Shown: positions 59,580 through 64,000 of the stretch, in pieces
How the letters are laid out: each line of letters begins with the position of its first letter
How positions within the stretch are numbered: position 1 is the first letter of the stretch
Assembly (NCBI RefSeq): GCF_004683865.2
Contig: NZ_CP038439.1
Location: 1,838,501 to 1,902,500, forward strand
Direction of reading: 5' to 3'
Length of the DNA stretch: 64,000 nt
Origin: Paracoccus liaowanqingii
Lineage (GTDB): Bacteria; Pseudomonadota; Alphaproteobacteria; Rhodobacterales; Rhodobacteraceae
The notes under the pieces: generated by a model
Told to the model about the DNA's origin: nothing
What the model saw: only the letters and a program-made list of their open reading frames with translations
The model's database searches: none
Translations under genes and position numbers: made by a program

Positions 59580-61037
59580 CTAAAGTTTCTTGAAATGCGA
59601 CGACCATTTCATCTCCAACGCATCCAACTTAGCGATAATCTCACTCGCCCACGCCGGCGTAGTTGGCGTAAGGAAGTCAACTCGGATCGAACCGTCTTTC
59701 ACGGCAGAAAGTCGAACAGATGCCTGTAATAGTTCGTTTTTAAGGAGATCGGCTGCTTGATAATCCTTCTCCGCACGGAGTTTAAACCAAATATTTCCCA
59801 GTTCCTGGACTCGTTTGGCAATGTCGCTGTCTGACGGCTGCTTGGCTGCCCAACCGTAATCACCCGGAAGAAGCAATCCCATCAGACGTGCTGAAGTCAG
59901 CAACTCTGACGGTCTATTTGACTTAGCAAGTTCGTGGAGTGCCGTAATCGCAGCGGACGTATTCAGGTCGTCCGCTAGTGCATCGACCACCTTTTCTGCC
60001 GGAAATTCTGCCGGCTCAACGCCCAACACCAATTCATGCCAGTCAGATAATGTAATTCGGGCTTGCTCGGCCTTCTCGTCGGTCCAGTCCATCGGCTTGC
60101 GGTAATGCGTGGACAGCATCACGAAGCGGATCACCTCGCCGGGCACGCCCTGATCCAGCAGGTCGCGCACGGTGAAGAAGTTGCCCAGGGACTTGGACAT
60201 CTTCTTGCCCTCGACCTGCAGCATCTCGTTATGCAGCCAGACATTGGCGAACCCCGCCTGCGGGTGCGCGCAGCAGCTCTGGGCGATCTCGTTCTCGTGA
60301 TGGGGAAACTGCAGGTCCAGGCCCCCGCCATGGATGTCGAAATGCGGCCCCAGCAGCGCCGCCGACATGGCCGAGCATTCGATATGCCAGCCCGGACGCC
60401 CCCGGCCCCAGGGGCTGTCCCAGCCCGGCACATCCGCATCCGAGGGCTTCCACAGCACGAAATCCATCGGATCGCGCTTGAAGGGCGCCACCTCGACCCG
60501 CGCGCCCGCGATCATGTCGTCGACCGACCGGCCCGACAGCTTGCCGTAATCGGGGAAGGAGCGCACGTCGAACAGCACATGCCCCTCGGCCGCATAGGCA
60601 TGGCCCTTGGCGATCAGGTCGGCGGTCATCTCGATCATCTGGGCGACATAGGCGGTGGCCCGCGGCTCGTGATCGGGGCGCGCGGCGCCAAGCGCGTCCA
60701 TGTCGGCGTGATACCAGGCGATGGTCTCGTCCGTCCGCTCGGCGATCAGCTCCTCCAGCGACAGCGGGCTGCCGGCCGCGCGGCGGCGCTGCGCCTCGGC
60801 GTTGATCTTGTCGTCCACGTCGGTGAAGTTGCGCACATAGGTCACCGCCTCGGCGCCATAGACATGGCGCAACAGCCGCACCAGCAGATCGAAGACCAGC
60901 ACGGGCCGGGCGTTGCCCAGATGCGCGCGGTCATAGACCGTGGGTCCGCACAGATACAGGCGCACATTCGCGGCATCGATGGGGACGAAATCCTCTTTCG
61001 TCCGGGTGCGGGTGTTGGTCAGCCTGATCTGCGTCAT
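59580..61037 (-). CDS. cysS: Cysteinyl-tRNA synthetase (mosaic 3' end)
   Basis: A 485-residue class I synthetase charging tRNA-Cys. The first zinc Cys is in YLCGPTVYD, followed by HLGN (HIGH motif); [10 protein letters not shown] and [10 protein letters not shown] supply the other zinc ligands, and KKMSKSLGN is the KMSKS loop. The protein is full length. Bases from about 59580 to 60060, encoding the last 160 residues (the helical tRNA-binding end), are about 50% GC by my count and use codons such as TTA, AAT and AAA, while the rest of the gene is above 60%. This points to replacement of the 3' end by recombination. Function is probably retained. Confidence 0.95.
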   Translation of the reverse strand: MTQIRLTNTRTRTKEDFVPIDAANVRLYLCGPTVYDRAHLGNARPVLVFDLLVRLLRHVYGAEAVTYVRNFTDVDDKINAEAQRRRAAGSPLSLEELIAERTDETIAWYHADMDALGAARPDHEPRATAYVAQMIEMTADLIAKGHAYAAEGHVLFDVRSFPDYGKLSGRSVDDMIAGARVEVAPFKRDPMDFVLWKPSDADVPGWDSPWGRGRPGWHIECSAMSAALLGPHFDIHGGGLDLQFPHHENEIAQSCCAHPQAGFANVWLHNEMLQVEGKKMSKSLGNFFTVRDLLDQGVPGEVIRFVMLSTHYRKPMDWTDEKAEQARITLSDWHELVLGVEPAEFPAEKVVDALADDLNTSAAITALHELAKSNRPSELLTSARLMGLLLPGDYGWAAKQPSDSDIAKRVQELGNIWFKLRAEKDYQAADLLKNELLQASVRLSAVKDGSIRVDFLTPTTPAWASEIIAKLDALEMKWSSHFKKL

Positions 61038-61067
61038 CGCGGGCCCTTATGCGAAGGTCGCACAGGT

Positions 61068-62294
61068 CTAGCGCATCGCGCCCCGGCTTTCCACCCAGGC
61101 AATCTGGCGCGGCAGGCAGTCGCGGACCAGATCATAGCCGTCCAGGATCGTCTGCCGCGCCGCCTGCCGCAGGGCCGGGCCGTCGGGGTCGCCCGCCAGC
61201 CCGGTCGCCAGCGCGCCCGCCAGCGCGGCGCTGTCGAAGAACGGCACCAGCCGCCCGTTCCGGCCATCCGCGATCACCTCGCGCACCGGCTCGGTATCCG
61301 ATCCCACGACATAGGCCCCCGCCGCCATCGCCTCCATCAGCGACCATGACAGCACGAAGGGATAGGTCAGATAGCAATGCACCCGCGTCAGCTTGATCAG
61401 CGACAGGTAGTCGGCATAGGGCACCCGCCCCAGGAAATGCAGCCGGCCCTGGTCCAGCTGCCCGCCGACCTCGGCCAGAAGCCTCGCCTTCCAGCTGGCC
61501 GCGTCGCGGGGCTTGCCGCCATAGCTGGGATCCTCGGCGCCCACCATCACGACCTGCGCCTGCGGACGCGCGGCCATCACGGCGGGCAGCGCGCGCATGA
61601 AGGCGTGAAAGCCGCGATAGGGCTCCAGCGACCGGGACACGAAGGACAGGACCTCGTCGCCCGCGCGCAGCACCGGCCCGCCGCCCGGCAGGGCCAGCAT
61701 CGCCTGCGGATCGGGGGCCACGGTCTCGGTGTCGATCCCGTCATGGATGACGGTGATCTTGCCGCGCAGTTCGGGCGGAAAGCTGTCGGCCTGATAGCGG
61801 GTGGGCGCGATCGCCCCGTCCGCCTGCACCATCGCCTGGATCAGATGGGCCGAGCGCGAGACGGTCATGAACCGCGTCTCGTCGCGGTCCGGCCCCATCT
61901 CGGGGTCGAAGCCCACATCCTGCCCGCGCGTGCGGTACATCAGCTCGGCATAGATCAGCAGCGTCGCCTCGGGCCAGATCTCCTTGAGGAACAGCGTCTC
62001 GCCCCAGCCCGGATGGCCGATGATGATGTCGGGCACGAAGCCGTGCTTGTCGCGCAGCGCCCGCGCCCCGCGCGCCACCAGAAAGCCCCGCTCGGCATGC
62101 TCGGTATAGGACCGCCCCAAGGCGCTTTCCGTCTTCACCGGGTCCGGCGCCTTGTAGCGCAGGGTCTGGACCGGGCTGGGGCGCTTGTTCTTCTCGTCGG
62201 TCAGGGCCAGCACATGATGGCCCCGCGCCACCAGCGCCGGGGCGAGGTGCGGAAACTGAGCCGGAAAGTTCTGGTGCACGAACAGGATCTTCAT
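61068..62294 (-). CDS. Family 4-type glycosyltransferase
   Basis: A 408-residue GT-B fold enzyme. It starts MKILFVHQNFPAQFPHLAPAL, has the N-terminal domain to about residue 195 (IIGHPGWGETLFLKEIWP), then VIHDGIDTE and the nucleotide-sugar domain with SFVSRSLEPYRGFHAFMRALP and LSWSLMEAMAAGAYVVGSDTEPVREVI. The E-x7-E motif of GT4 is represented by SLMEAMAAGAYVVGSDTEPVRE. It probably builds an exopolysaccharide or cell-surface glycan. It is isolated from other glycan genes. Confidence 0.86.
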   Translation of the reverse strand: MKILFVHQNFPAQFPHLAPALVARGHHVLALTDEKNKRPSPVQTLRYKAPDPVKTESALGRSYTEHAERGFLVARGARALRDKHGFVPDIIIGHPGWGETLFLKEIWPEATLLIYAELMYRTRGQDVGFDPEMGPDRDETRFMTVSRSAHLIQAMVQADGAIAPTRYQADSFPPELRGKITVIHDGIDTETVAPDPQAMLALPGGGPVLRAGDEVLSFVSRSLEPYRGFHAFMRALPAVMAARPQAQVVMVGAEDPSYGGKPRDAASWKARLLAEVGGQLDQGRLHFLGRVPYADYLSLIKLTRVHCYLTYPFVLSWSLMEAMAAGAYVVGSDTEPVREVIADGRNGRLVPFFDSAALAGALATGLAGDPDGPALRQAARQTILDGYDLVRDCLPRQIAWVESRGAMR

Positions 62295-62306
62295 GGCCCA
62301 ACGCCC

Positions 62307-63965
62307 CTACGCGGTGATCGGAAACGCCGCCCTCAGCAGCGCGCGGGTATAGTCGTGCTGCGGCGCGTCGAAGATCTGCGCGACGCTGCCCTGCTCGACC
62401 ACCTCGCCCGCCCGCATGACCATGATGTGATGCGCCATCGCGCGGACCACGCGCAGGTCGTGGCTGATGAACAGGAAGGCCAGCCCGTACTTGCGCTGCA
62501 GGTCCCGCAGCAGGTCCACGATCTGCACCTGCACGGTCATGTCCAGCGCGCTGGTCGGCTCGTCCAGCACCACGACCTTGGGGCGCAGGATCATGGCGCG
62601 GGCGACCGCGATGCGCTGGCGCTGCCCGCCGCTGAACTCGTGGGGATAGCGATGCATCATCTCGGGGTTCAGCCCGACCTCGGCCATGATCTCGGACACC
62701 ATCTGCCGGCGGTCCCGGCCCGGCTCAACCCCGTGGACACCCAGGCCCTCGGTGATGATCTGCTCGACCGTCATGCGGGGCGACAGGCTGCCATAGGGGT
62801 CCTGGAACACGATCTGCAGGTCGCGGCGCAAGCGGCGCAGCTGTGCCCCGCCCCAGCCCTGGATGTCCTGCCCCATGAAGAGGATCGGCCCGTCGCTCTC
62901 GATCAACCGCATGATGGCCAGCGCCAGCGTGGTCTTGCCGCTGCCCGATTCGCCCACGACCCCCAGGGTCTCGCCCGCGCGCAGCGTCAGGCTGGCGCCG
63001 TTCACGGCCTTCACATGCCCGGTGACGCGGCGCATCAGCCCGCGCTTGATCGGAAACCACACCTTGAGGTCGCGGGTCTCGACCAGCACCGGGGCATCCG
63101 GCGCCACGGGCTCGGCCTGCCCCTGCGGGGCGGCGGCCAGCAGCGCCTGCGTATAGGGGTGGCGGGGCCGGGCAAAGATCTCCTCAACCGGGCCCTGCTC
63201 GACGATCTCGCCGTCCTTCATCACGCAGACCCGGTCGGCGATGCGGCGCACGATGCCCAGATCGTGGCTGATGAACAGCATCGACAGCCCCTCGGCGGCC
63301 TTGAGTTCCGCCAGCAGGTCCAGGATCTGCGCCTGGATGGTCACGTCCAGCGCGGTGGTGGGCTCGTCCGCGATCAACAGGTCCGGCCCGTTGGCCAGCG
63401 CCATGGCGATCATCACCCGCTGGCGCTGCCCGCCCGACAGCTGGTGCGGATAGTCGGCCAGCCGCGAGGCAGGCTCGCGGATGCCCACGCGGGTCAGCAG
63501 CTCGACGATCCGCGCCCGCGCCTTGGCGCCCGACAGGCCCTGATGCAGCGCCAGGCTCTCGGACAGCTGCTTCTCCAGCGTGTGCAGCGGATTGAGCGAG
63601 GTCATCGGCTCTTGAAAGATGAAGCTGATGTCGTTGCCCCGGATCTCGCGCAGGGTGCGGTCGGATGCCCCGACCATCTCGCGCCCGTCATAGCGGACCG
63701 ATCCCTCGACCACGGCCGATCCGGCCAGCAGCTGCACCGTGGACAGCGCGGTCACCGACTTGCCCGATCCCGATTCGCCCACGATCGCCACCGTCTCGCC
63801 GCGCGCGATGTGGAAGCTGACGCCCCGCACGGCGGGGATCACCTGCCCCTCGGACCGAAAGCCGATGCGCAGGTCGCGCACGTCCAGGACCGCGTCGGCG
63901 GGCGCCGAGGGCATGGCATGCGCCTCGGGCGCGCCGGGCATGGAGCCGCCATGCTCCTCGGCCAC
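62307..63965 (-). CDS. Double-ATPase oligopeptide/microcin C-type ABC protein (YejF-like)
   Basis: A 552-residue fusion of two ABC ATPases. First domain: [37 protein letters not shown]. Second: [36 protein letters not shown]. Each half matches the DppD/DppF pair of oligopeptide transporters. The YejF-like fusion suggests that permease genes lie just upstream, past the window edge. The start is uncertain: the GTG at 63965 is the longest reading, with ATGs at 63941 and 63914. Confidence 0.88.
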   Translation of the reverse strand: MAEEHGGSMPGAPEAHAMPSAPADAVLDVRDLRIGFRSEGQVIPAVRGVSFHIARGETVAIVGESGSGKSVTALSTVQLLAGSAVVEGSVRYDGREMVGASDRTLREIRGNDISFIFQEPMTSLNPLHTLEKQLSESLALHQGLSGAKARARIVELLTRVGIREPASRLADYPHQLSGGQRQRVMIAMALANGPDLLIADEPTTALDVTIQAQILDLLAELKAAEGLSMLFISHDLGIVRRIADRVCVMKDGEIVEQGPVEEIFARPRHPYTQALLAAAPQGQAEPVAPDAPVLVETRDLKVWFPIKRGLMRRVTGHVKAVNGASLTLRAGETLGVVGESGSGKTTLALAIMRLIESDGPILFMGQDIQGWGGAQLRRLRRDLQIVFQDPYGSLSPRMTVEQIITEGLGVHGVEPGRDRRQMVSEIMAEVGLNPEMMHRYPHEFSGGQRQRIAVARAMILRPKVVVLDEPTSALDMTVQVQIVDLLRDLQRKYGLAFLFISHDLRVVRAMAHHIMVMRAGEVVEQGSVAQIFDAPQHDYTRALLRAAFPITA

Positions 63966-64000
63966 GGCGGCGGGCGCGCCGGCGGCGGGGCGGACGGGGC

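Overview
The window is a chromosomal segment of a high-GC (mostly about 65-70%) alphaproteobacterium. Protein content and gene style point to the Rhodobacterales, most likely a Paracoccus-like organism: a seven-gene Mrp antiporter operon, ectABC with a dedicated aspartate kinase, an FdVI-type ferredoxin, a PAS_5 protein, DUF2141, DUF1826 and DUF6525 proteins, many 4-base ATGA/GTGA gene overlaps and several GTG starts. This assignment is an inference from family resemblance. I see no phage, transposase, CRISPR array, tRNA or rRNA. Nearly all the DNA is coding.

Layout. 1-14.1 kb (almost all minus strand): SbcC-like ATPase (cut by the window edge) and its SbcD-like phosphoesterase, a secreted DUF2141 protein, a [2Fe-2S] ferredoxin, the protease DegP, the HflK/HflC pair, glutathione reductase, ribose-5-phosphate isomerase, a PhoR-like kinase, guanylate kinase, a PAS protein (plus strand), a double-GNAT protein and RNase D. 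14.2-20.1 kb: mnhABCDEFG (Na+/H+ antiporter). 20.4-23.1 kb: BioY, a hotdog thioesterase, 6-phosphogluconate dehydrogenase. 23.1-27.6 kb: a MarR-type regulator divergent from ectA-ectB-ectC-ask, closed by a perfect terminator. 27.7-29.2 kb: a LOV-domain (blue-light) histidine kinase overlapping a single-domain response regulator. 29.4-33.2 kb: a sulfate/thiosulfate ABC transporter. 33.5-40.2 kb: a BASS-family transporter, a 2-hydroxyacid dehydrogenase, gamma-glutamyltransferase, a MipA-like outer-membrane protein and an ABC-F ATPase. 40.3-43.5 kb: a metal-stress operon (COG0523 GTPase, DUF1826, DUF6525, oxidoreductase) behind a Zur-like palindrome. 43.5-48.0 kb: a YigZ protein, then a Fur/Mur-type regulator divergent from sitABCD (Mn/Fe import). 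48.0-51.0 kb: GH1 beta-glucosidase and a GMC oxidoreductase. 51.2-55.9 kb: a collinear plus-strand group of small membrane protein, VWA protein, M48 peptidase, membrane alpha/beta-hydrolase and cytochrome P450. 55.9-64 kb: a PotABC-like transporter without binding protein, a phytoene-synthase-family protein, cysS, a glycosyltransferase and a double-ATPase oligopeptide-type ABC protein.

How it fits together. Mrp antiporter plus ectoine synthesis indicate adaptation to salt, and possibly alkali. Metal homeostasis appears twice: a likely zinc-limitation operon and a manganese/iron importer with its own regulator. DegP next to HflKC forms a membrane and periplasm quality-control block.

Most notable: (1) a LOV histidine kinase whose ATP-binding domain has lost its N- and G1-box residues; (2) a mosaic cysS whose last ~480 bp are about 50% GC; (3) a family of at least five intergenic hairpin-bearing repeats, one inside sitABCD; (4) the collinear VWA/M48/hydrolase/P450 group; (5) palindromes at the ect, sit and COG0523 promoters.
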